Assembly (NCBI GenBank): GCA_020346245.1
Contig: CP070778.1
Coordinates: 1,934,664-1,985,662 of the forward strand
Direction: 5' to 3'
Length of the DNA stretch: 50,999 bases
From: Flavobacteriaceae bacterium
GTDB taxonomy: Bacteria > Bacteroidota > Bacteroidia > Flavobacteriales > Flavobacteriaceae
Part shown: positions 41,946-49,641 of the stretch, piece by piece
How positions within the stretch are numbered: position 1 is the first letter of the stretch
How the letters are laid out: every line of letters begins with the position of its first letter
Program-made: the position numbers and the translations under genes
The notes under the pieces: model-generated
The model's input: only the letters and a program-made list of their open reading frames with translations
Databases searched by the model: none
Told to the model about the DNA's origin: nothing

Positions 41946-42401
41946 CTAATTTAGGTCATTTAAGTTAATAGCCTTTGGTTTTTGTGCTTCCTGATCATGA
42001 TCAGTTCCGGCATAAACTCTTAAGTTTCTGAATAATTCGGCCCCCAACTTGTTTTTCGGAAGCATGCCTTTTACTGCTTTCTCAACAATGCTTGCAGGAT
42101 TTTTATCTAAGAGTTCCCGAGCAGTGGTTGATCTTTGACCTCCGGGATAGCCAGTATACCTGAGGTAAGTCTTGTCTTCCCATTTGTTTCCACTAAGTTG
42201 AATTTTTTCTGCGTTTACAATTACAACATTATCTCCGCAATCAACATGTGGTGTAAAACTTGGTTTGTATTTGCCCCTTAAAATTTTTGCTACTTTAGAA
42301 GCAAGTCGTCCCAATGTCTGGCCCTCGGCATCAACTAATAACCACTGTTTATCAACGGTGTTCTTATTAGCAGATTTGGTCTTGTAGCTTAATGTATCCA
42401 C
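41946..42401 (-). CDS. rplM: 50S ribosomal protein L13
   Basis: The 151-residue protein starts at GTG (42401) and reads MDTLSYKTKSANKNTVDKQW, the typical flavobacterial L13 N-terminus, which supports the unusual start. Family motifs are QTLGRLASKVAKILRGKYKP, HVDCGDNVVIVNAEKIQLSGNK and KMLPKNKLGAELFRNLRVYAGTDH (here GMLPKNKLG). It heads the rplM-rpsI operon and has a well-formed Bacteroidota promoter about 50 nt upstream. Confidence 0.97.
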   Translation of the reverse strand: MDTLSYKTKSANKNTVDKQWLLVDAEGQTLGRLASKVAKILRGKYKPSFTPHVDCGDNVVIVNAEKIQLSGNKWEDKTYLRYTGYPGGQRSTTARELLDKNPASIVEKAVKGMLPKNKLGAELFRNLRVYAGTDHDQEAQKPKAINLNDLN

Positions 42402-42432
42402 TACTTTATTATTTATTAATTAAACACTTCAA

Positions 42433-42446
42433 TCCCGTTTAACGGG
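42433..42446 (-). promoter_or_regulatory. Short inverted repeat at the 5' end of the rplM leader
   Basis: CCCGTTTAACGGG (plus-strand 42434-42446) is a near-perfect inverted repeat at the predicted 5' end of the rplM mRNA. It begins about 4 nt after the -7 element, so the first transcribed bases would include it. It could stabilise the mRNA end or bind L13, but neither is shown. Confidence 0.3.
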
Positions 42447-42449
42447 CTG

Positions 42450-42480
42450 CAAATGTACAACTATTAAGTTTAAATGCAAA
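42450..42480 (-). promoter_or_regulatory. rplM-rpsI promoter (Bacteroidota type)
   Basis: On the minus strand TTTG (plus 42477-42480) and TACATTTG (plus 42450-42457) are separated by 19 nt, matching TTTG-N19-TAnnTTTG exactly. Transcription should start near 42443, leaving a leader of about 40 nt before the GTG start codon at 42401. Confidence 0.8.
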
Positions 42481-42679
42481 CCCTTATTTCTCAATTTTTT
42501 TAAAATAATTAGGTGTTTTAGATTCTAAAATTCAGAGCAATATTTAGATTGTTGATTGCAAGGATAACCAAAAGACCGTTGAATTTCATTTAAAAGTGAT
42601 GCCTAAGCAACCTATTAATCATACTATATGGTAATATTTTACGTTTTTAAGCTGATGAAATATTAATAAACCCAAAATA

Positions 42680-43177
42680 ATGAAACGTAACCTATTAGCT
42701 CTTTTTATTGCAACAGCTTTATTATTCTCATGCTCATCAGACAAAGATGATACTAATCAGGACAATGATATTATTGGGTCATGGGATTTAACCACATTAG
42801 AAATTGACGACAGTACAGCAAGTGACGATGAAAAATTTGCGCGAGATATTTTAAATTTTTTATCTGCATTAGATTGCTCTCTTCTGACGATTACGTTTAA
42901 TGCAGATCAAACTGTTATTACAGAAAACTCTGGAAATTATCTGGATATAAATGTAAATACCGGAGGAACAGGACTTGATGTTCCATGTCCGACAGAGAAA
43001 GACACCAGTGTAGATACTTATATTTATGAAGGAGGAGTTCTTACCTATATAGACGAGAATGAAATAGAGACTAAGGTCAACGTAATCATTTCAGGAAATA
43101 CGATGAGAGTAAATGCCGTTGAATTAGATTTTGCGAATTTTGACGATGGTGGTGAATTGATCTTTACAAAAAGATAA
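42680..43177 (+). CDS. Lipocalin-like lipoprotein
   Basis: The 165-residue protein has a lipoprotein signal (MKRNLLALFIATALLFSC, Cys18), followed by an acidic, Asp-rich tether (SDKDDTNQDND). The domain opens with IIGSWDLTTLEI, the GxW motif of the lipocalin-like (lipocalin_4/5) beta-barrel family of Bacteroidota. Alternating strands such as LLTITFNADQTVITENSG, YIYEGGVLTYI and MRVNAVELDF run to the end. It probably lies at the outer membrane and binds or senses a small hydrophobic ligand; this is inference. Convergent with polA behind a terminator. Confidence 0.8.
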   Translation: MKRNLLALFIATALLFSCSSDKDDTNQDNDIIGSWDLTTLEIDDSTASDDEKFARDILNFLSALDCSLLTITFNADQTVITENSGNYLDINVNTGGTGLDVPCPTEKDTSVDTYIYEGGVLTYIDENEIETKVNVIISGNTMRVNAVELDFANFDDGGELIFTKR

Positions 43178-43205
43178 TAAGAAATACACAAATACCGATT
43201 ACCAA

Positions 43206-43235
43206 AACCCTTTGTATAGTTCAAAGGGTTTTTTT
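43206..43235. terminator. Terminator between the lipocalin-like gene and polA
   Basis: A perfect 9-bp stem (AACCCTTTG with CAAAGGGTT, 7-nt loop) is followed on the plus strand by five more T. On the minus strand the stem is followed by TTTTGG. It lies between convergent genes and can serve both, more strongly in the plus direction. Confidence 0.85.
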
Positions 43236-43238
43236 GTA

Positions 43239-46076
43239 TCAGTGCGCTTCCAGCCAATTTTTGCCGATACCCAGTTCTACATCCAGGGGCACAAGCAGTT
43301 CATAAGCATTTTCCATTTCGGTTTTTATCATGGCCTTTAGGTCTTCAAGTTCCGGCTTATAAATATCAAATACCAGTTCATCATGCACCTGTAGGAGCAT
43401 CTTGGATTTATAATTCCCCTCTGTAAGCTTTTTGTGAATATTGATCATGGCAATTTTTATTATATCTGCTGCGCTACCTTGTATGGGTGCATTAACGGCA
43501 TTTCTTTCTGCAGCACCTCGCACAATTGCATTACTGCCATTAATATCTTTTAAATAGCGTCTTCTGCCAAGTACTGTCTGTACATAACCGTGTTCCCTGG
43601 CAAAATCTATTTGATCGCTGATATAATTTCGCAGTTTTGGATACGTCTTGTAGTAGGTGTCAATTAATTCCTTAGCCTCAGTCCGTGATAAATCTGTTTG
43701 ATTGCTCAAACCAAATGCCGATACTCCATATATTATGCCAAAATTTACAGTTTTGGCATTACTTCTCTGATCTCTTGTAACTTCATCCAGAGGAACGTTA
43801 AAAACTTTAGAAGCAGTTGAAGCGTGTATGTCTTCACCATTTTTAAAGGCGTCAATCATTGTTGTTTCTTTACTCAGAGACGCAATTATCCGAAGTTCAA
43901 TTTGCGAATAATCTGCAGCCAGAAGAATATAATTATCATCTCGTGGAATAAATGCCTTACGTACCTGCCTTCCTCGTTCGGTTCGTATCGGGATGTTTTG
44001 AAGGTTAGGATTATTGCTGCTTAATCTTCCCGTTGCAGCTACAGTTTGCATATAATCTGTATGTACTCTGCCGGTACTTTCTTCAACCTGTTCCGGCAAG
44101 GCATCAATATAAGTACTCTTTAACTTGGCAAGACCTCTATAATTAAGAACGTCTTTGATAATATCGTGTTCTTTGGCAAGAGAAGAAAGTACATCTTCAG
44201 CAGTGGAATACTGCCCGGTTTTTGTTTTTTTTGGCTTGTCGACAAGTTTTAACTTATTAAATAAAATTTCACCTAACTGCTTAGGGGATGCAATATTAAA
44301 TTCTTCACCCGCTTCCTCATAAATCTGGACTTCCAGGTTCTTTATGTCATCATCTAAATCTTTTGAGAGTGAATGGAGGAATTCCTTGTCAAGGTTTATC
44401 CCTTCTAATTCCATATCTGCCAAAACACTTACTAATGGAATTTCAATATCCCTGAACAGCTCCTCTGTCTTAGCTTCCTTTAGTTCCTTAGCAAACTGAT
44501 TTGCTAATTGAAATGTAATATCTGCATCTTCTACCGCATATTCTGTCTGCTTATCCAGACTAACATCGCGCATACTCAGCTGGTTTTTGCCTTTTTTTCC
44601 AATTAATTCCGTAATAGATATGGGTGTATAGTTTAAATAAGTCTCTGATAAAACATCCATATTATGGCGCATATCGGGATTTATAAGGTAATGGGCCAGC
44701 ATTGTATCAAATAACCGTCCCTTCACAGTAACATTGTACTTGTGAAGTACTTTAATATCATACTTTAAGTTCTGACCAATTTTCTCTATGTGTTCAGCTT
44801 CAAAAAATGGGCGGAGTTGTTCAATTAATTCCTGTGCATTTTCTCGTCCTTCGGGGAAGGGAATATAAAAACCTTTATGCGCTTCCCAGGAAAAAGCGAT
44901 TCCCACAAGTTCGGCTACAAGAGAATTTAAAGAAGTTGTTTCGGTATCAAAACATACCCTGTTTTGCTTCATAAGATTTTGAAGGAATAATTTCATGCCC
45001 ATCCCCGATGAAACACTTTGATAGACATGAGCTACATCATTAATGGTTTTTCTGCTAGAAAATTCTTTTATAGTCGCCGGTGAATCTCCGTCACTGCCAA
45101 AAAGAGAAAACTGGCCACTTCCGGCTGCCTGCTGCTCTTTTTTTGGTTTTGGCTCTTCATGGTTGTCTTTAGAGACTGATTCATCAGATTCCTTTGAGAA
45201 AATCCTTAAGAATTGTTCTCTAAGCCTTCTGAACTCTAATTCCTCAAATATTTTCTGTACTTCTTCACTATCCGGTTCAGACAGTTCATAATCCTTGGCA
45301 TCAAAAGTAACGTTGCAGGTAACACAAATTGTCGCTAATTTCCTGGACAGTCGGCCCAACTCGGCATTTTCTTCCACCTTCTCTTTCATTTTTCCCTTGA
45401 GCTTATCTGTATTTGCGAGTAAACCTTCCAGGGTACCAAATTCGGATATAAATTTTTTGGCAGTTTTATCTCCAACTCCCGGAAGTCCGGGAATATTATC
45501 ACTGGCATCACCCATCATTCCCAAATAGTCAATCACTTGTTCGGGGCGTTCAACTCCGAATCGAGTTTGTATTTCAGGAATCCCCCAAATTTCAACGCCG
45601 TTACCCATTCTGGAAGGGCGGTACATAAAAATATTTTCTGATACCAATTGTCCAAAATCCTTGTCGGGTGTTACCATATACACTTTGTATCCTTCTTTCT
45701 CTGCCTGTTTGGCCAATGTGCCAATAATGTCATCGGCTTCCAAACCAGATACTTCTATACAAGGAATATGCATTGCTTTTAAAATATCCTGTATTATCGG
45801 TATCGCTACCCGTATAGCATCTGGTGTCTCAAGACGGTTTGCCTTGTATTCTGCAAATAATTCTGTACGCTCTGCACTGCCGTCCTTATCGAAACAAACG
45901 GCGAGGTGGTCTGGTTTTTCCCGTTTTATAACATCAAAAAGGGAATTTACAAACCCCATGATTGCCGAGGTATCCATTCCTTTAGAATTTATCCTAGGAT
46001 TTTTAATCAGGGCATAATATCCCCTAAATATCAGAGCATATGCATCCAATAAAAAAAGTCTCTTCTGGTCTGCCAT
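43239..46076 (-). CDS. polA: DNA polymerase I
   Basis: The 945-residue enzyme carries out gap filling, primer removal and repair. The 5'-3' exonuclease domain covers about 1-290 (YKANRLETPDAIRVAIP, EADDIIGTLA, MMGDASDNIPGLPGVG). The 3'-5' proofreading domain covers about 350-540 and keeps its key residues (D377 and E379 in FDTETT; AVEDADITFQLAN), unlike the inactive form in some bacteria. The polymerase domain covers about 560-945 with motif A AADYSQIELRI, the O-helix RSNAKTVNFGIIYG and motif C QVHDELVFD. Linker 300-330 is Lys/Gln-rich. Its promoter lies just upstream. Confidence 0.98.
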   Translation of the reverse strand: MADQKRLFLLDAYALIFRGYYALIKNPRINSKGMDTSAIMGFVNSLFDVIKREKPDHLAVCFDKDGSAERTELFAEYKANRLETPDAIRVAIPIIQDILKAMHIPCIEVSGLEADDIIGTLAKQAEKEGYKVYMVTPDKDFGQLVSENIFMYRPSRMGNGVEIWGIPEIQTRFGVERPEQVIDYLGMMGDASDNIPGLPGVGDKTAKKFISEFGTLEGLLANTDKLKGKMKEKVEENAELGRLSRKLATICVTCNVTFDAKDYELSEPDSEEVQKIFEELEFRRLREQFLRIFSKESDESVSKDNHEEPKPKKEQQAAGSGQFSLFGSDGDSPATIKEFSSRKTINDVAHVYQSVSSGMGMKLFLQNLMKQNRVCFDTETTSLNSLVAELVGIAFSWEAHKGFYIPFPEGRENAQELIEQLRPFFEAEHIEKIGQNLKYDIKVLHKYNVTVKGRLFDTMLAHYLINPDMRHNMDVLSETYLNYTPISITELIGKKGKNQLSMRDVSLDKQTEYAVEDADITFQLANQFAKELKEAKTEELFRDIEIPLVSVLADMELEGINLDKEFLHSLSKDLDDDIKNLEVQIYEEAGEEFNIASPKQLGEILFNKLKLVDKPKKTKTGQYSTAEDVLSSLAKEHDIIKDVLNYRGLAKLKSTYIDALPEQVEESTGRVHTDYMQTVAATGRLSSNNPNLQNIPIRTERGRQVRKAFIPRDDNYILLAADYSQIELRIIASLSKETTMIDAFKNGEDIHASTASKVFNVPLDEVTRDQRSNAKTVNFGIIYGVSAFGLSNQTDLSRTEAKELIDTYYKTYPKLRNYISDQIDFAREHGYVQTVLGRRRYLKDINGSNAIVRGAAERNAVNAPIQGSAADIIKIAMINIHKKLTEGNYKSKMLLQVHDELVFDIYKPELEDLKAMIKTEMENAYELLVPLDVELGIGKNWLEAH

Positions 46077-46097
46077 TTTTTAGTTCTTGTAGAGCTT

Positions 46098-46128
46098 CAA
46101 ATCTACAAAGTTTAAGTGCTTTAGTAAA
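46098..46128 (-). promoter_or_regulatory. polA promoter, Bacteroidota type
   Basis: On the minus strand TTTA (plus 46125-46128) and TAGATTTG (plus 46098-46105) are separated by 19 nt: the -7 element is perfect and the -33 element has one mismatch. Transcription would start near 46091, about 15 nt before the polA ATG at 46076. Confidence 0.5.
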
Positions 46129-46132
46129 GTAT

Positions 46133-47116
46133 TTAAGTGCTTATATAGCTTCTTGCTGTGTTATTGCTATGTCCTTTTTCTGAATATACCCTATAGGAGA
46201 AACCTGGTTGAATGCAATACCCTCCGGTTTCCCCCTTTTTATTAATGGCAATAAAGCCAATTTGGAAATCCAGTTTCTCCTTGTTCTTTGCTATGATGCG
46301 TCTTACACCTTCCTCACATGCCTGTTGAGGGGTTTTGCCTTGCCTCATTAATTCTACGATAAGAAAACTCCCTACTGTGCGGACTACTTCTTCCCCAACA
46401 CCTGTTGCTGTGGCCCCGCCAACTTCATTGTCAATAAATAATCCGGCTCCGATTATAGGGGAATCGCCTACCCGACCTGCCATTTTATAGGCCATTCCAC
46501 TAGTGGTGCAGGCGCCTGCAATATCTCCTTTACTGTCAATTGCCAACATCCCTATGGTATCATGATTTTCTATGTTTATAATAGGTTTGTATTTTGAAGT
46601 TTTTTTCCATTCTGTCCACTCCTCCTTCGATTTCTCCGTGAGTAAGTTCTCTTTTTTAAAACCCTTTTCATAGGCAAACATTTCGGCCCCCTTTCCCGCG
46701 AGCATTACATGCGGGGTATCTTCCATAATTTTTCTAGCAACTGAAACAGGATGTACAATATTTTGAAGGTACACAACTGCTCCACAATTGCTGTCTTTGT
46801 CCATTATACATGCATCCAGAGTGACATTACCTTCCCTGTCTGGCCTACCCCCTTTACCTACAGATTGATTCTCAACATCTGCTTCTTCAATCATTACTCC
46901 CTGTTCTACAGCATCTAAAGAGTTACCCGCATTGCTAAGAACCTCCCATGCTTTATTGGTGGCATTGGGTACATCCCATGTAGCAATTACAATAGGTTTT
47001 AGTATTTCATGGACCGATTCTTGTTTCTTTTCAGTTTTGCAGGCCGATAGAATTGAAGCAGAAAAGATACCGGCAGTACTTAAGGAAGAATTTTTTAAAA
47101 ATTTTCTACGTTTCAT
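46133..47116 (-). CDS. N(4)-(beta-N-acetylglucosaminyl)-L-asparaginase (glycosylasparaginase)
   Basis: The 327-residue Ntn-hydrolase removes asparagine-linked GlcNAc, or acts as an isoaspartyl/asparaginase-type enzyme. The self-cleavage site is at D186-T187 in ENHDTIGML, where Thr187 becomes the catalytic N-terminal residue of the beta chain. GRVGDSPIIGAGLFID and ATGVGEEVVRTVGSFL are substrate-site motifs, and KGGRPDREGNVTLDACIMD lies in the alpha chain. The N-terminus has MKRRKFLKN (twin-arginine-like) and a lipobox LSAC (Cys26), so the protein is exported and may be lipid-anchored. It is divergent from cutC (40 nt). Confidence 0.93.
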   Translation of the reverse strand: MKRRKFLKNSSLSTAGIFSASILSACKTEKKQESVHEILKPIVIATWDVPNATNKAWEVLSNAGNSLDAVEQGVMIEEADVENQSVGKGGRPDREGNVTLDACIMDKDSNCGAVVYLQNIVHPVSVARKIMEDTPHVMLAGKGAEMFAYEKGFKKENLLTEKSKEEWTEWKKTSKYKPIINIENHDTIGMLAIDSKGDIAGACTTSGMAYKMAGRVGDSPIIGAGLFIDNEVGGATATGVGEEVVRTVGSFLIVELMRQGKTPQQACEEGVRRIIAKNKEKLDFQIGFIAINKKGETGGYCIQPGFSYRVYSEKGHSNNTARSYIST

Positions 47117-47156
47117 CTGGAAGGGTTGCTTATTTTTATCTGTCTAAATATATGAA

Positions 47157-47879
47157 ATGATCGTAGAAGTGTGTGCTAATTCTTATCAATCTGCTTTAAA
47201 CGCGGAGGAAGCCGGTGCCGATAGGATAGAGCTTTGTTCGGAGTTGGCCGTGGGAGGTATAACCCCGTCTTACGGTTTGATAAAGAAGGTGTCAGAAAAT
47301 CTTACCATTCCAATTCATGTTTTAATCAGGCCGCGCAGTGGCGATTTCTCGTACTCCGGTGATGAGTTTGAGATTATGAAAACAAATATTGCCCTCTGTG
47401 CAGATCTTGGGGTATCCGGAATTGTTTCCGGAATTTTGCATGCCAACAATACCCTGGATAAGGAGCGAACCGGGGAATTAATATCTGCGGCAGGGAATAT
47501 GCATTTCACTTTTCATCGGGCATTTGATTGGGTAGAGGACCCCTTAAAAACACTATTGGAATTGGAAGATATAGGGGTAGATTGTGTTTTAACATCCGGA
47601 GGAAGGCAAAAGGCGGAAGAGGCCATAAACGACCTGGTATCGTGGCAAAAGAAAATAAAAAAGTGCATTATTATGCCTGGCGGGGGAATTCGAAACCGCA
47701 ACGCGTTGCTATTTAAAAATAATGGATTTGAGGCAATACATCTTTCAGGATTAATGTATAGAAAAACACTTGAAAAAGCCCCTGAACCTTCTATGAACAA
47801 TGTCTCATATTTGAGAGAAGATGAAATAGCTTTAACAGACCCGGAGATTATACGCACTCTGGTACAAAGCGTTAAATAA
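47157..47879 (+). CDS. cutC: Copper homeostasis protein CutC
   Basis: The 240-residue TIM-barrel cytoplasmic protein is full length. It begins VEVCANSYQSALNAEEAGADRIELCSELAVGG, with the typical IRPRSGDFSYSGDEFEIM and FHRAFDW motifs. Loss of CutC in other bacteria changes copper tolerance, though its exact reaction is uncertain. I chose the ATG at 47157; another ATG 5 nt earlier is out of frame. It is divergent from the glycosylasparaginase gene, and the metallophosphoesterase follows 55 nt downstream on the same strand. Confidence 0.96.
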   Translation: MIVEVCANSYQSALNAEEAGADRIELCSELAVGGITPSYGLIKKVSENLTIPIHVLIRPRSGDFSYSGDEFEIMKTNIALCADLGVSGIVSGILHANNTLDKERTGELISAAGNMHFTFHRAFDWVEDPLKTLLELEDIGVDCVLTSGGRQKAEEAINDLVSWQKKIKKCIIMPGGGIRNRNALLFKNNGFEAIHLSGLMYRKTLEKAPEPSMNNVSYLREDEIALTDPEIIRTLVQSVK

Positions 47880-47934
47880 AGGCAAAGATTTAAAACAATA
47901 CTCTGCTAAAGAAATATATTTGTAAAAAAAGCAT

Positions 47935-49164
47935 ATGCTGCGCTGGATAGTTTTTGTAATAATTTATATTATTCTGGGATTCTATACCCTCCAAGCCCTG
48001 AAAACAGTAAGCCGGTTTCCATGGGTTTATTTCGTATTTGCGGCGATATCCTTGTTTGTTCTAGGAAATTTCATTTTTCAATTTACCGTGGGCGAAGAAG
48101 GCGGAAGGGTACTGAGCAGGCCTAAAAGTTATGCTTTTGGGTTTTTAATTGCCATCCTTACTTTCAAAATAATAACAATAATATTTCTTTTCTCTGAAGA
48201 CATTTTCAGATTCATTGCCGCAGGGTATCATAAATTTTATGGCACAGACAGGGAGTTCAGCCTGCCGGAACGAAGGAGGTTTTTAAGCTTGATAGCCATG
48301 GGTATCGCAGCAATTCCTTTTGGATCATTGCTATACGGTATGTATAGAGGGAAATACAATTTTAAAGTATTGAAATACCAAATGGAATATGAAGATCTGC
48401 CTCCTGCTTTTGATGGATATCAGATTACTCAAATTTCAGATATTCACAGCGGAAGTTTTGATAATAGGAGAAAAATTGAATATGCGGTTGATTTGATCAA
48501 TAAGCAAAAGAGTGATGTTATTTTTTTTACCGGAGACATGGTAAACAATAAGGCTGAAGAAATGAAACCATGGGCAGAATTGTTTTCGAGCCTCAAGGCC
48601 GTGGACGGGAAATATTCAATTCTGGGCAACCATGATTATGGGGATTATATAAACTGGGATACCGAAGAGGAAAAAATGCAAAATTTGGATGATCTTAAAC
48701 TTATGCAAAAAGAGATGGGTTTTGATCTGTTGCTGAATGAGAGTAGATATCTGAAAAAAGAGGATGATAAATTGGCCTTAATTGGTGTAGAAAATTGGGG
48801 TAGAGGAGGTTTTAGAAAGTCGGGTGATTTAAAAAAGGCTGCTTCTGTAATTAGCCAGGACGACTTTAAAATCCTTCTGAGCCACGACCCGTCTCATTGG
48901 GAAGATGTAGTTTTAAAAGATAAGTATCACTATCATCTCACACTAAGTGGTCATACACATGGGATGCAGTTTGGGATTGAAATTCCCGGATGGGTGAAAT
49001 GGAGTCCGGTTAAATGGCGTTATAAGTATTGGGCAGGTGTTTACGAAGAACTTGGAGAATTCATAAATGTCAATCGAGGATTTGGTTTTTTGGGATACCC
49101 AGGAAGAGTAGGGATATGGCCGGAAATCACGGTAATTACTCTAAAAAGGAAAGAATTAACTTGA
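47935..49164 (+). CDS. Membrane-anchored metallophosphoesterase
   Basis: The 409-residue protein has three or four hydrophobic helices at the N-terminus (about 3-22, 28-47, 63-84 and 117-136), so the catalytic domain is tethered to the inner membrane. The calcineurin-like domain starts near 160 with metal-binding motifs QISDIHSGSFD, FFTGDMVNN, ILGNHDYGDY, LLSHDPSHW and LTLSGHTHGMQFG. It resembles the YkoQ/YaeI-like membrane phosphodiesterases that may act on lipid A-precursor UDP-sugars or cyclic nucleotides; the substrate is unknown. A TATATTTG at 47915-47922 could be its -7 element, with a short 5' leader. Confidence 0.93.
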   Translation: MLRWIVFVIIYIILGFYTLQALKTVSRFPWVYFVFAAISLFVLGNFIFQFTVGEEGGRVLSRPKSYAFGFLIAILTFKIITIIFLFSEDIFRFIAAGYHKFYGTDREFSLPERRRFLSLIAMGIAAIPFGSLLYGMYRGKYNFKVLKYQMEYEDLPPAFDGYQITQISDIHSGSFDNRRKIEYAVDLINKQKSDVIFFTGDMVNNKAEEMKPWAELFSSLKAVDGKYSILGNHDYGDYINWDTEEEKMQNLDDLKLMQKEMGFDLLLNESRYLKKEDDKLALIGVENWGRGGFRKSGDLKKAASVISQDDFKILLSHDPSHWEDVVLKDKYHYHLTLSGHTHGMQFGIEIPGWVKWSPVKWRYKYWAGVYEELGEFINVNRGFGFLGYPGRVGIWPEITVITLKRKELT

Positions 49165-49255
49165 ATTTAACTTTCAAGTAATGCCCAAATTTAAGGGGAT
49201 ACCGCATTTTTTAACATTTTTTCATACATTTGATCCGTAACCCAATGTTTTTTAT

Positions 49256-49552
49256 ATGTCGAAATTCGGTGAACTTATAGATTTAAATATCCCCGTATTA
49301 CTTGACTTCTATGCGGAATGGAACGAACAATCTACGTCTATGCACCCCGTTTTGCGGGATGTGGCGGCCGCCTTGGGAGATAAAGGAAAGGTTATAAAAA
49401 TAGATGTTGACAAGAATAAAGAATTATCACAAGCACTTAGAATTAAAGGTCTCCCTACCCTTATGATCTACAAAAAAGGGGAAATGGTGTGGAGGCAAAG
49501 TGGCGAACAAGATGCAAATACACTTATCGGGATACTTAACGAATACCTATAA
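49256..49552 (+). CDS. Thioredoxin-fold protein lacking both active-site cysteines
   Basis: The 98-residue protein has the thioredoxin fold: PVLLDFYAEW (13-22), VIKIDVDKN (46-54), the cis-proline loop GLPTLMIYKKG (65-75, Pro67) and a C-terminal helix. Where the WCGPC active site should be, the sequence reads WNEQS (W22-S26), so both redox cysteines are gone and no other Cys is present. It cannot act as a disulfide reductase and is probably a binding or chaperone-like protein. The substitution is exact within an otherwise well-kept fold, so it does not look like decay. A TACATTTG element at 49225-49232 may be the -7 box. Convergent with the DUF2723 gene across a perfect palindrome. Confidence 0.85.
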   Translation: MSKFGELIDLNIPVLLDFYAEWNEQSTSMHPVLRDVAAALGDKGKVIKIDVDKNKELSQALRIKGLPTLMIYKKGEMVWRQSGEQDANTLIGILNEYL

Positions 49553-49561
49553 AAAGCAATG

Positions 49562-49577
49562 TTGGATCTAGATCCAA
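49562..49577. repeat. Perfect 16-bp palindrome between convergent genes
   Basis: TTGGATCTAGATCCAA is a perfect palindrome 10 nt past the thioredoxin-like stop codon. It has no T-run, so it is a poor terminator by itself. A hairpin or dimer-protein site are both possible. Confidence 0.5.
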
Positions 49578-49641
49578 TAACCCCTGAAACTATTTAATTT
49601 CCATTTCTGGACTCTACTCTGTTCTGTTCAATGCCGGGATC

